Source of the DNA: an uncultured Massilimicrobiota sp.
GTDB taxonomy: Bacteria > Bacillota_I > Bacilli_A > Erysipelotrichales > Coprobacillaceae
DNA length: 64,000 nt
Direction of reading: 5' to 3'
NCBI GenBank assembly: GCA_944325245.1
Contig: CALUZM010000003.1
Coordinates: 16,420-80,419 of the forward strand
Positions 1-8,292 of the stretch are shown one piece after another (the first letter of the stretch is position 1; each line of letters starts with the position of its first letter). The notes beneath the pieces are model-generated. The model had not been told where the DNA came from and made no database searches. It saw nothing but the letters and a program-made list of their open reading frames with translations. The position numbers and the translations under genes are program-made.

Positions 1-652
1 TTTGACCAGGAACATCTACAACTTTCATTTTGAAATGTGTTGTTCCCAAAACATCATCTTGTTTAAATGTTTGAACCTCGTAATTTGCAGTCACTTCTGG
101 AATACCAGCATAATCCTTTTCATGGATATACATAGGTGTACCTACAGGGATAACTTCCGTAGTCACAAATGCACCTGTATGATCTCCATGATTATGAGCA
201 ATAATTACTTGTAAATCTTTGTCAACATTAAATACTAATTCATCTAAAATACTTTTAAGATCTTGATTAAATGTTGTATTTGCTGATGCTGCACCATTAC
301 CACCATCTATCAATACAACTTCATTTCCATCAATAATTAAATACATTGATGAACAATTATTCATTCCTTGATTATTGAAACCAGCTGGATTTACAGCAGT
401 CGCTTCATCAATGTGTAAAACACCTTCTTGAACTTTTGTAGCTCTTAATCCACCAACTTCATACCAATCTTCCAAGTTTGCATCTACTAATGCTGTTAAG
501 CTATCGGCTTTGTTACCTTCCTCTAAGGAAATCTCTGAACCTTCTTGAACAGTTTGTACTTGTTCTGTTGCATAAACATTGTTAAACAATGCTGGTGCTA
601 ACATAGAAAATGTTAACGATAATGCAACAAACTTTTTTAGTGATTTTTTCAT
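1..652 (-). CDS. Secreted metallo-beta-lactamase-fold hydrolase, 3' end outside window
   Basis: This minus-strand gene starts at the ATG at 652 behind an AGGAAGG ribosome site and runs off the left edge, so only about 217 N-terminal residues are visible. The first ~28 residues form a Sec signal peptide: MKKS, then a hydrophobic core, ending near VYA. The mature part has the metal-binding motif HNHGDH (HxHxDH), with the preceding strand LIDGGNG, which marks the metallo-beta-lactamase superfamily. The protein should act outside the membrane. The substrate cannot be told: this fold covers lactonases, phosphodiesterases and many others. The gene has its own promoter region with a cre-like box. 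Family assignment is firm; function is open. Confidence 0.8.
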   Translation of the reverse strand, partial: MKKSLKKFVALSLTFSMLAPALFNNVYATEQVQTVQEGSEISLEEGNKADSLTALVDANLEDWYEVGGLRATKVQEGVLHIDEATAVNPAGFNNQGMNNCSSMYLIIDGNEVVLIDGGNGAASANTTFNQDLKSILDELVFNVDKDLQVIIAHNHGDHTGAFVTTEVIPVGTPMYIHEKDYAGIPEVTANYEVQTFKQDDVLGTTHFKMKVVDVPGQ

Positions 653-683
653 TTTTGCCCTTCCTTTCCTCTTTTCTGATATC

Positions 684-711
684 ATTGTACCAAATAAGTA
701 AGCGCTTTTAT
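684..711 (-). promoter_or_regulatory. Promoter -10 and cre-like box upstream of the secreted MBL-fold gene
   Basis: On the minus strand a TACAAT -10 (684-689) lies about 32 bases before the ATG. Just upstream, at 696-711, is ATAAAAGCGCTTACTT, which fits the CcpA cre consensus WTGNAANCGNWNNCWW with one mismatch. I see no good -35 hexamer. If CcpA exists in this organism it could repress here; that part is inference. Confidence 0.4.
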
Positions 712-760
712 ATTTTTTAAAAAAATGTTTGTTTCTATATTTGAGACACTTATTATAATA

Positions 761-786
761 AAAAAAACGTCTCATTTTTTGAGACG
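761..786 (-). terminator. Intrinsic terminator after the RpiR-like pair
   Basis: Read on the minus strand, CGTCTCA and TGAGACG form a perfect 7-bp stem (780-786 with 768-774) with a five-base loop, followed by seven Ts (761-767). It lies 9 bases after the stop of the regulator gene. Confidence 0.9.
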
Positions 787-794
787 TATCGAGC

Positions 795-1544
795 TTATAA
801 AAAGTGTTGAGAACATTGAACTGTAAGATAATCCATGATATACATAAGAATAAAATCATCATAATAACTACTCTTTGTTGAAGGAAGTTTTATATCATAC
901 TGTGTTGTATGATGATAGTCGTTTTTATGAGAAATCAGGACTGTCGATTGAGAATGGTTTAGTATTTGTTGATAAGTATCTCTATTGCTTTCAAGAAAAC
1001 GACCAGAATAACTGATAATGATATGGACACCTTCAGGTACATCTATCTTGGAAGGATGATAGCTAAATTGAATAACTTTGACAGGAATACCTAAAATAGC
1101 CATATCTTCAATAAATGACTGACACAGCGCTAAAGGATAAGTTGCTCCATAAATATATATTTTTTTATATGTTTGAATTAAATCAACAACTTCTTGAAGC
1201 TGATGTGTAAAAGTTTCTTCTTGAAATTCAGCAGTCATCATTTTCATAGCATTCATACAGTTTTGAAAATCAAAATGAGCATTCTTTTCTTTTAATTGCA
1301 ATGTCCTTGTTTTCATAGTGGATAAGAGTTGACTTTTAAAATTTCTAAATGATTGAAAACCTAATAAATGACAGAATCTTAAAATCGTATTTGTAGACAT
1401 ATGACAATCATCAGCCATTTTTTGAATACTTATTGTTTCAATCACTGATAAATGATTTAAAATATATCTTGCAATTAAATAATAATTATCATCTTTTAAA
1501 TTATTCTGTTGTATTAAAACTATCAATGATAAAACTGTATTCAT
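795..1544 (-). CDS. RpiR/MurR-like transcriptional regulator (HTH_6 + SIS-like)
   Basis: This 249-residue protein has an N-terminal helix-turn-helix of the RpiR type: ISIQKMADDCHMSTNTILRF at about residues 38-57, then the typical LGFQSFRNFK. The C-terminal half resembles the SIS sugar-phosphate-binding fold (YIYGATYPLALCQ, then IISYSGRFLES). Family members usually sense phosphorylated sugars and control carbohydrate or cell-wall-sugar genes. The ATG at 1544 overlaps the stop of the upstream paralogue by four bases (ATGA) and has AAGGAG upstream. The two regulators are translationally coupled. No sugar-metabolism gene is next to them, so the target is unknown. Confidence 0.75.
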   Translation of the reverse strand: MNTVLSLIVLIQQNNLKDDNYYLIARYILNHLSVIETISIQKMADDCHMSTNTILRFCHLLGFQSFRNFKSQLLSTMKTRTLQLKEKNAHFDFQNCMNAMKMMTAEFQEETFTHQLQEVVDLIQTYKKIYIYGATYPLALCQSFIEDMAILGIPVKVIQFSYHPSKIDVPEGVHIIISYSGRFLESNRDTYQQILNHSQSTVLISHKNDYHHTTQYDIKLPSTKSSYYDDFILMYIMDYLTVQCSQHFL

Positions 1545-2278
1545 GAATTCATCTCCTTTATCATATGTTGATAAATATAATCATCTAAATGTTCTAAATA
1601 AAGAGGAGTTGAATGATAATATCCATAAGGAACTTTAATATTATGAAATTCCTGCCATTGATCAGTATCTGCTTCTCCAATATAAAACTTAATGAAAGGA
1701 AATTCATTGATTTTTTCAAGATTAAGCATGTGGGATGTGTTTAAACTCTTTTCATAAATACCTTGTATTCGCCATGAACTTTCCACCATAATGAATAGAT
1801 CATTGGGATGAAAACGTTCAAGAATATCATAACATTTAGATAAGTCCCAACGATTCAACATCATAACATCACAATGTACCGAAAACAAATAAAAAATCAT
1901 CTTAGAAAAAGATATAATTTCTCTTTCATTTCCATAAAACGCAATTTGCGATGCATGTTTAATTTGTTTTATAAAATCATCTATATTTTGACAATCAATG
2001 ATATCATGAAGTGGTTCTACTGAATAAGACATATCCTGCGAAGAAATAAGCTTGATTTTGATTTCCTCATCCAGACTTAATAACAAATCCTTGAAGCTTG
2101 AATAACCACCTTGATGATAGAAACGATGTAAAGAAGCCTTAGAAATTCCAAGCTCTTCAACTACTTTTTTCACTTTCAAATGATTTAATGAATTCATATG
2201 CATCAACAAATAACGTGCAATATCACTATAATTACTTTCTTGTCCGCATAACTTCAATAATCGTTCATAGGTATACAT
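1541..2278 (-). CDS. RpiR/MurR-like transcriptional regulator, paralogue of the next gene
   Basis: This 245-residue protein has an RpiR-type N-terminal HTH (VKKVVEELGISKASLHRFYH, then GGYSSFKDLL). A diverged SIS-like C-terminal half follows, with IAFYGNEREIISFSK and LFIMVESSWRIQG. The SIS domain is weaker than in the paralogue at 795-1544; the usual Ser/Thr-rich phosphosugar loop is hard to see. It starts at the ATG at 2278 and heads a two-gene unit. A TATAAT promoter and an 8-bp inverted repeat lie directly upstream, which suggests autoregulation. The domain call is from pattern and length only. Confidence 0.65.
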   Translation of the reverse strand: MYTYERLLKLCGQESNYSDIARYLLMHMNSLNHLKVKKVVEELGISKASLHRFYHQGGYSSFKDLLLSLDEEIKIKLISSQDMSYSVEPLHDIIDCQNIDDFIKQIKHASQIAFYGNEREIISFSKMIFYLFSVHCDVMMLNRWDLSKCYDILERFHPNDLFIMVESSWRIQGIYEKSLNTSHMLNLEKINEFPFIKFYIGEADTDQWQEFHNIKVPYGYYHSTPLYLEHLDDYIYQHMIKEMNS

Positions 2279-2304
2279 GATATTTTCCTCCCCATTCCTT
2301 CAAT

Positions 2305-2368
2305 ATTATACTTGATTATGTAGAAAATGAAAAGATAGACATAAGAATATGATATTGATTTGTCTATC
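2305..2368 (-). promoter_or_regulatory. Promoter and candidate operator for the RpiR-like pair
   Basis: On the minus strand TTTTCA (2328-2333), a 17-base spacer and TATAAT (2305-2310) precede the start at 2278. Directly upstream of the -35 are the perfect 8-bp arms TGTCTATC (2361-2368) and GATAGACA (2334-2341), 19 bases apart. This is a plausible regulator site; which protein binds is unknown. Confidence 0.5.
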
Positions 2369-2401
2369 AAAAAAGAGAAGTTAAACAAAATTTAACTCCT
2401 C
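2369..2401 (-). terminator. Intrinsic terminator after the ABC exporter operon
   Basis: On the minus strand GAGGAGTTAAA and TTTAACTTCTC pair (11 bp, one G:U) around a TTTTG loop, followed by six Ts. It abuts the stop codon of the ABC gene. Confidence 0.85.
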
Positions 2402-4180
2402 CTACCCTTCTTGAAATTGAGCATTATACAATTGACTGTAGAAGCCACCTTGAGCCAACAATTCTTCATGTTTTCCCTGTTCAACAAGATAACCATCCTT
2501 AATCACAAGAATCAAATCAGCATTTTTAATTGTTGATAAACGATGGGCAATCACAAAACTTGTGCGTCCTTTCATCACATTTTGCATTGCATCCTGTAAT
2601 CGTTTCTCTAAACGGGTATCAACTGATGAAGTGGCTTCATCTAAAATCATGATTTGCGGATCTTTTAATAAAGCACGCGCAATTGTTAACAACTGCTTTT
2701 CTCCTTGAGAAATATTATTTGCCTCTTCATTGACAATTGAATCATAACCATCTGGTAAAGTTCTAATAAAATGATCCACATTCGCCTGTCTAGCTGCTTC
2801 AATGACTTCATCTTTTCTTGCACTCAAACGTCCATAGTGAATATTTTCATAGATTGTCCCATGAAAAAGCCATGTATCCTGTAATACCATTCCAAACATA
2901 GAACGCAGTTCCTCTCTTGGAATATCTCTAATATCTACACCATCAATGCGAATACATCCAGATGTCGCATCATAGAAACGTAATAAAAGACTAATCAATG
3001 TTGTTTTTCCTGAACCCGTTGGACCGACAATGGCTACCATCTGTCCACTTTGAATATCAATATTCAAATGATGTAAGACTTCTTTATCATGATACCCAAA
3101 ACATAATTGATCAAATTCAACATGTCCTTTGACATTTTGAATAGTTTGTGGATGTTCAACTGGCTGTTCTTCCGTTTCATTTAATATTTCAGAAATTCTA
3201 TGTAGAGCCGCAAAGGCTGATTGAATCTGAGATGACAGATTGCTTACCTGAGAAATAGGATCATTGACCTGCCAGATATAGCGCACAAAAGCCTGTAACT
3301 CTCCTACCAATAATGTTCCCTGTAAAACAAATAAACTTCCTAAAAAACCAATCGTTCCAATAATCATATAGGTTACCAGTGAAATACATGGTGAAATGAT
3401 GGATGACATGAATTGTGCCTGAAAAGCATTGTGATATAAATTCTGATTAATATCTTTAAATTTTTCAATCACATCTTTTTGTTTATTAAACAATAAGATT
3501 TCACGATATCCACCATACATCTCAGTAATCGCCCCATTCAGATTTCCCACAGCATCCTGTTGCGCCTGGAATTTCTTTTGAGAACGCTTGACAATAACTT
3601 TAGTGATAATCGTCGCTGCTGGAATAATCAACAAGACAATACATGTCATCAGAATATGAATACGAATCATCATGACGATGGCTAAAATTAGCATCAGAAC
3701 ACCTCTAATGATTTCCGTCAAAGTTTGCTGGAGAGCATTAGACAAGGTATCGACATCATTTGTGATACGGCTTAATACATCTCCATACTTATGGTTGTCA
3801 AAATAGCTGACAGGAAGTTTTCTGATTTTATCCTGAAGGGCATTTCTTAAATCATGCATTGTCTTTTGAATAGAATTGGTCAGAGTCACGATTGTTATCG
3901 ATTGAGAAACTGTTTTTAAACAGTAAAATCCCAGTAACATCATCATAATTTCAATCACACGCTGAAAATCGACTCCTGCACCTTCTACATTTTGCATAAT
4001 ATCCATTGCATTTTCCATCAATAATGATGTTAGCATTCCTTCAATCATTGGTGAAATCGATAAAGCAAAGCATGTCACAACAATCATAGCAATCGCTATA
4101 AAGAAGCCCCATTTATAAGGTGAAAGGAATGGAGAAATTTGATGAATGGATCTTTTGAATGTCTGCCATTTTTTATTCAT
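2402..4180 (-). CDS. Heterodimeric ABC exporter subunit with catalytic nucleotide site (TM288/BmrD-like)
   Basis: This 592-residue half-transporter has about six membrane segments in residues 1-320 and a nucleotide-binding domain after about 355. Walker A is GPTGSGKTT (about 386), Walker B is IMILDEATS with the catalytic Glu, and the H-loop is AHRLST with its His. The signature is ISQGEKQ instead of LSGGQ. That set is the partner pattern of asymmetric exporters such as BmrCD and TM287/288. The start is taken as the ATG at 4180 because AGGAGG sits just before it; it overlaps the upstream ABC gene by 8 bases. The likely role is export of drugs or lipophilic compounds; substrate unknown. Confidence 0.85.
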   Translation of the reverse strand: MNKKWQTFKRSIHQISPFLSPYKWGFFIAIAMIVVTCFALSISPMIEGMLTSLLMENAMDIMQNVEGAGVDFQRVIEIMMMLLGFYCLKTVSQSITIVTLTNSIQKTMHDLRNALQDKIRKLPVSYFDNHKYGDVLSRITNDVDTLSNALQQTLTEIIRGVLMLILAIVMMIRIHILMTCIVLLIIPAATIITKVIVKRSQKKFQAQQDAVGNLNGAITEMYGGYREILLFNKQKDVIEKFKDINQNLYHNAFQAQFMSSIISPCISLVTYMIIGTIGFLGSLFVLQGTLLVGELQAFVRYIWQVNDPISQVSNLSSQIQSAFAALHRISEILNETEEQPVEHPQTIQNVKGHVEFDQLCFGYHDKEVLHHLNIDIQSGQMVAIVGPTGSGKTTLISLLLRFYDATSGCIRIDGVDIRDIPREELRSMFGMVLQDTWLFHGTIYENIHYGRLSARKDEVIEAARQANVDHFIRTLPDGYDSIVNEEANNISQGEKQLLTIARALLKDPQIMILDEATSSVDTRLEKRLQDAMQNVMKGRTSFVIAHRLSTIKNADLILVIKDGYLVEQGKHEELLAQGGFYSQLYNAQFQEG

Positions 4181-5909
4181 AAGCCAATTCCTCCTCACTT
4201 AACTGTGATGAAGCAATTTCATGATAAATAGGACAAGTCTTTAATAAATCATGATGTTTGCCATGTCCTACAATCTGACCTTCATCCAAAACAATAATCT
4301 GATCGGCATCTTTAATCGTAGAAATTCTCTGTGCCACAATAAAAACAATGGAATGCTTGGTTTCATCTTTTAAAGCATGCCTTAAAACAGCATCAGTTTT
4401 ATAGTCTAAAGCAGAAAAAGAATCATCAAAAATATAAATTTCTGGTTTTCTAATCAAAGCTCTCGCAATGCTTAAACGCTGTCTTTGTCCACCTGAAACA
4501 TTCGTTGCACTTTCTGTAATCATTTCATCAAAACCTAACGGTTTTTGCATAATAAAATCATAACTCTGTGAGACCTTTGCAGCATGTTCTAATTCTTCTA
4601 ATGATGCATCTGCTTTTCCATATTTTAAATTTTCCGCTATTGTTCCAGTAAAAAGCATAGCTTTTTGAGGAATAAACCCAATCTTATTTCTTAAATCATC
4701 AATACGATAATCTTTGATATCCACACCATCAATTTGAATACTTCCACTACTGATATCATAGAAACGAGGAATCAAATTAATCAATGTACTCTTTCCAGAT
4801 CCCGTACTTCCAATAAAAGCAACAGTTTCTCCTTCATGTGCTTCAAATGAAATATTTTTTAATACTGGTTCCTCTCCATCTGGATAAACAAAAGTCACAT
4901 CTTTGAAAATCACCTGATGTTGAGCAGTACGTGATGGCTTTGTCTGAGTCACAGTATCTTGAATACCACTTTGTGTATTTAATACATCCTGAATACGTCT
5001 AGCAGAGACTGCGGCACGTGGATACATCACAAATACATTACAAAACAGCATCATTGAAAACATAGCGTGAAAAAGATAATCCTGAAAAGCGATTAATTTT
5101 CCTACCTGTAGAGTACCAGCATCCACCATAAAGCTGGCTACATAGAAAATAAGCAGGGTTGCTAAATTCATCAGGAAATAAAAAATTGGCTGAGTCAAAA
5201 GCATAAGCTTAAAGATTCTTTTGGTATAACCTGTAAATTCACTATTTGTCTGATTAAAACGAGATTGTTCATAATCATCATTACCAAAAGCTCGAATAAC
5301 TCTTAAACCGGAAAGATTTTCTCTGGTAATACGATTCATGTGATCTAAAGAGCGCTGCTGTTTTTGAGACAATGGTTCTGATATTCTTGCCACAACAACG
5401 ACACCAATCACAATAACTGGCAATGTTGCTGCAATAATGGCAGATAATTCTAGTAATGTCTTCAAAGTCATGAACACACTGATAACGACCATAACAGGTG
5501 TCATTAAAGCAGTTCTTAATAAAACATTGACAAATAATTGAATCTGGAAAGCATCATTATTAGTACGTGTTATTAATGACGAAATGCCAAAACGATTAAA
5601 TTCGTGTGGAGAAAAACTTTGAATATGAGTAAAAATATCATTACGCATATCTCTCGTAATAGAAGTAGAGATTTTTGCACAGCAGAATCCTAATATTATC
5701 GTCCCAGCCACACCAATGATAGAAATACCTATTGCCAAGAACCACATAGAGTATAAATACCCTTCATTTTGGGTTGTCACCCCATTATCAATCATATCAG
5801 CAATTATTGTTGGTAAACCTAGTTCTACCAAAGCAAAACCAAAGACGGATATCACATTTAAAACAAAAAGTTTTTTATATTTTTTGAGATAATGTAATAT
5901 AAGTTTCAT
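4173..5909 (-). CDS. Heterodimeric ABC exporter subunit with degenerate nucleotide site (TM287/BmrC-like)
   Basis: This 578-residue half-transporter (six membrane segments, then NBD from about 340) is the partner of the following gene. Walker A is GSTGSGKST (about 367) and the signature is intact (VSGGQRQR). The Walker B catalytic Glu is Asp (IYIFDDSFSALD), and the H-loop His is Gln (VAQRIST). Those two changes mark the non-hydrolysing site of asymmetric exporters. The start is the ATG at 5909, six bases after AAGGAGG; the open frame upstream of it to 5987 is leader. A TATAAT lies about 30 bases upstream. Known family: multidrug/lipid exporters. Actual substrate: unknown. Confidence 0.85.
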   Translation of the reverse strand: MKLILHYLKKYKKLFVLNVISVFGFALVELGLPTIIADMIDNGVTTQNEGYLYSMWFLAIGISIIGVAGTIILGFCCAKISTSITRDMRNDIFTHIQSFSPHEFNRFGISSLITRTNNDAFQIQLFVNVLLRTALMTPVMVVISVFMTLKTLLELSAIIAATLPVIVIGVVVVARISEPLSQKQQRSLDHMNRITRENLSGLRVIRAFGNDDYEQSRFNQTNSEFTGYTKRIFKLMLLTQPIFYFLMNLATLLIFYVASFMVDAGTLQVGKLIAFQDYLFHAMFSMMLFCNVFVMYPRAAVSARRIQDVLNTQSGIQDTVTQTKPSRTAQHQVIFKDVTFVYPDGEEPVLKNISFEAHEGETVAFIGSTGSGKSTLINLIPRFYDISSGSIQIDGVDIKDYRIDDLRNKIGFIPQKAMLFTGTIAENLKYGKADASLEELEHAAKVSQSYDFIMQKPLGFDEMITESATNVSGGQRQRLSIARALIRKPEIYIFDDSFSALDYKTDAVLRHALKDETKHSIVFIVAQRISTIKDADQIIVLDEGQIVGHGKHHDLLKTCPIYHEIASSQLSEEELAYE

Positions 5910-5977
5910 ATTGACCTCCTTTTGACATGTGACAACATTATATAACAAATATCCATAAGAGTATAGGTCTATTCCAT

Positions 5978-6014
5978 AAAAAAACAATACTCTCCTTTCA
6001 AGAAAGTACTGTTT
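5978..6014 (-). terminator. Intrinsic terminator after rubrerythrin
   Basis: On the minus strand AACAGTACT and AGTATTGTT pair (one G:U), with an inner CTTTC/GAAAGG extension, and seven Ts follow. This ends the long hydrogenase-to-rubrerythrin unit and separates it from the ABC exporter genes. Confidence 0.8.
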
Positions 6015-6029
6015 CTATCAATCAAATCA

Positions 6030-6632
6030 TCATTGTGATTGATCACATGTAAATGGCGCATCTTTTAATCTGATAAAGTATCCTTGATCATGGCTGCAAA
6101 CTGGACAAAGCTGCGGTGCTCTCGTTCCTTCAAAAATGAATCCACAGTTTAAACACATCCAATAACATGGTGTATCCGATGCATAAAGTTGCCCATTTTC
6201 TAAAAGGGTTGCAAACTTTTCAAAACGATCACCGTGCGTTTTTTCTATCTCAGCAATATTAAAGAAATCTTGGGCAATTTTATGGAAACCTTCTTCTTTA
6301 GCAACTGTTCCAAAATTCTGATAAACATCTTCATATTCTTCATATTCATTATGTCTGGCACTCTTTAAAAGTGACAAAACATCATCATAGGTATCCACTG
6401 GATAGCCGCCATCAACGCTAATCGTTTCTCCTGTCAATTCTTTTAAATGATTATAAAAGATTTCAGCATGTTCCTTTTCCTGATTCGCTGTAAAATAAAA
6501 GACATCAGCTAACATGTGATAACCTTTTTTAGCGGCCAAACCACCTGCAAAAGTATAACGATTTCTGGCCTGTGATTCACCCGCAAAAGCACGCATTAAA
6601 TTATCTTTTGTTTGACTATTTCGAAAATCCAT
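6030..6632 (-). CDS. rbr: Rubrerythrin
   Basis: This 200-residue protein has an N-terminal ferritin-like diiron domain (residues ~1-140) with the Glu ligands in FAGESQARNRY, ANQEKEHAE and IAEIEKTHGDR. A C-terminal rubredoxin-like domain follows, with CLNC and CPVC. Rubrerythrin reduces hydrogen peroxide in the cytoplasm of anaerobes using electrons from NADH or ferredoxin/rubredoxin partners. It is the last gene of the hydrogenase-headed unit, 42 bases after the ABC permease gene, and is followed by a terminator. A TATACT in that gap might give it its own promoter as well. Length and motifs match the family. Confidence 0.95.
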   Translation of the reverse strand: MDFRNSQTKDNLMRAFAGESQARNRYTFAGGLAAKKGYHMLADVFYFTANQEKEHAEIFYNHLKELTGETISVDGGYPVDTYDDVLSLLKSARHNEYEEYEDVYQNFGTVAKEEGFHKIAQDFFNIAEIEKTHGDRFEKFATLLENGQLYASDTPCYWMCLNCGFIFEGTRAPQLCPVCSHDQGYFIRLKDAPFTCDQSQ

Positions 6633-6674
6633 ATTCTTTCACCTCAAAAACAGTATAACCATTCTGTCATAAAA

Positions 6675-7403
6675 TCATTCATCACGACTCCATTTCTTTA
6701 AAAGAATATGCATAATCATCTGTAAAATCATAATAATAGCAATCAACCATAATATCCATGCAAAAATGCCTGTCATATCAATTTGAACACGTGCAAAGTA
6801 TAATTGCTTACCTATTCCATATTGAGATGAAACAAAAATTTCTGCCATTACACCAACTTTTAAGCTTAAGGGCAAACATGATTCAATAGCGGAAATAATA
6901 TAGCCTTTTATCAATGGTAAATAGGCATATTTCAGATTATAGAAAAAAGAATGATGATAGAGCAAAATGATATCTTGTAAGTCACTGTCAATATGACAAA
7001 TGCCCTGCATAGCATTGAAATAAAAAACAGGAACAAGCATAAAAAAGACAATCAACAACAAAGCTGTATCACTATGAAACCAGACGAGCAGTATGAGAAT
7101 ATACCCAATTTGTGGAATTGTCTGTAAAAAAGTCATAACAGGTTGTAAACATTGTCGAAATGGTATAGAAAGACCACTCACTATGCCTAAAAAAATACCG
7201 ATGATCATCGCTAAGAAAAAACTACTTAATACACGTATCAGAGTCAACCCAACAGCAACATAAAATTGTTTTTCAGATACATAAGTCAGCATTCTAAACA
7301 AAACATCGCCAGGAAATGGCAAAATGACTTCTTTTTGAATCATCAATGAAGCCATTTGCCATAAAAGCATCATTATAATAACTGTGATAATTTTTCTTTT
7401 CAT
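6675..7403 (-). CDS. ABC transporter permease, SsuC/TauC/ThiX-like
   Basis: This 242-residue integral membrane protein has about six membrane segments. It has the binding-protein-dependent permease layout: the EAA-loop region lies near residues 130-170, and IPQIGYILILLVWF precedes it. This type usually carries nitrate, sulfonates, taurine or thiamine precursors. The ATG overlaps the stop of the upstream lipoprotein gene by four bases, so the pair is one transporter. No ATP-binding gene is next to it, which is unusual. An ATPase elsewhere in the genome would be needed. Its position after hydA suggests co-expression with hydrogenase. Confidence 0.8.
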   Translation of the reverse strand: MKRKIITVIIMMLLWQMASLMIQKEVILPFPGDVLFRMLTYVSEKQFYVAVGLTLIRVLSSFFLAMIIGIFLGIVSGLSIPFRQCLQPVMTFLQTIPQIGYILILLVWFHSDTALLLIVFFMLVPVFYFNAMQGICHIDSDLQDIILLYHHSFFYNLKYAYLPLIKGYIISAIESCLPLSLKVGVMAEIFVSSQYGIGKQLYFARVQIDMTGIFAWILWLIAIIMILQMIMHILLKKWSRDE

Positions 7404-8278
7404 GAAGCCAACATATTAGAATTATATGTGATATTGAAAAGCTGTAAAAACTGACTTATTTCATTTTCACATTGATCAGCAGGTACATAATGTACGTTTT
7501 GACGTTCAATTGAGGAAACTGTGATATCAACACTTGGAAGTCCTAATTGTTCTATTCCAATATTTTCTAATTTTTCTTTCAATTCAGGATAACCATTTTC
7601 ACAAAATTCTTCAATAGACTGAAACAATTCATCATTCTGATATCCATCTTTGACAAACATCGCAGCCTGAGGATATCCACTTCCTCCATAGGCTTCCTGT
7701 AAATCAACAATGACAGATAAATCAATACCAGATTGTTTCGCTTTCGCAATTGTCGCACTTGCGAGTGGTTCTGCCAATAATCCTACTTTTGCCTGACCTG
7801 AAATTAATCTTTGTTGGACAAGAGTTGCGGATGAATAGTAATGGGGCTGAAGATTTGTTTCCACATCGACTGTTTCGACAATTTTCTGTGGTACAGCTCC
7901 TTCACCAAATAAAGCCAGTTCCCCTGTTTCATCAAGTGCTTCAGCTGAAGTCCCAACATAATAAAGATTACCCCATGTTAAAACACTTTGCAGACGATAA
8001 TCCGTCTGTTCTTGAGCAATAAGCTGTGCTCCTAAATTAATTGGAGCAACAATGATATCATACTCACTATCTGCTTTAGATAATTCAGCAATCAGCTGAT
8101 CGGTTCCATCTACAAAATCAATACTACCATCTTCACAGATTTGCTCATATTCACCAACGAGCGCTAAAGATGGTGCACCCGTTGGACATAGAATATGAAC
8201 AGCTTTTTCTTGTTGTTGACAAGCCGTCATCAACACACCAATGAATAAAGATAAAACTATTTGAATTATTTTTTTCAT
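7400..8278 (-). CDS. ABC transporter substrate-binding lipoprotein (NMT1/TauA-like)
   Basis: This 292-residue protein starts with a lipoprotein signal (MKKIIQIVLSLFIG, lipobox LMTAC, Cys at about 20). The rest looks like a periplasmic-binding-protein type 2 fold of the NMT1/nitrate-taurine class: ILCPTGAPSLAL, DIIVAPINLGAQL, then ISGQAKVGLLAEPLAS. It would sit on the outer face of the membrane and hand a small organic ligand to the adjacent permease. It follows hydA by 14 bases with no terminator between them, so it is probably part of that operon. The ligand cannot be predicted from sequence alone. Confidence 0.8.
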   Translation of the reverse strand: MKKIIQIVLSLFIGVLMTACQQQEKAVHILCPTGAPSLALVGEYEQICEDGSIDFVDGTDQLIAELSKADSEYDIIVAPINLGAQLIAQEQTDYRLQSVLTWGNLYYVGTSAEALDETGELALFGEGAVPQKIVETVDVETNLQPHYYSSATLVQQRLISGQAKVGLLAEPLASATIAKAKQSGIDLSVIVDLQEAYGGSGYPQAAMFVKDGYQNDELFQSIEEFCENGYPELKEKLENIGIEQLGLPSVDITVSSIERQNVHYVPADQCENEISQFLQLFNITYNSNMLAS

Positions 8279-8292
8279 AAAAACCTCCAGAT

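Noticed and set aside
2..214. Plus-strand open frame of 70 codons at the left edge
   Set aside because: It lies opposite the MBL-fold gene, which has a signal peptide and HxHxDH motif; no ribosome site or family match.
5910..5987. N-terminal extension of the ABC gene (start at 5987)
   Set aside because: AAGGAGG lies directly before the ATG at 5909, and the extension has no family similarity and reaches into the rubrerythrin terminator.
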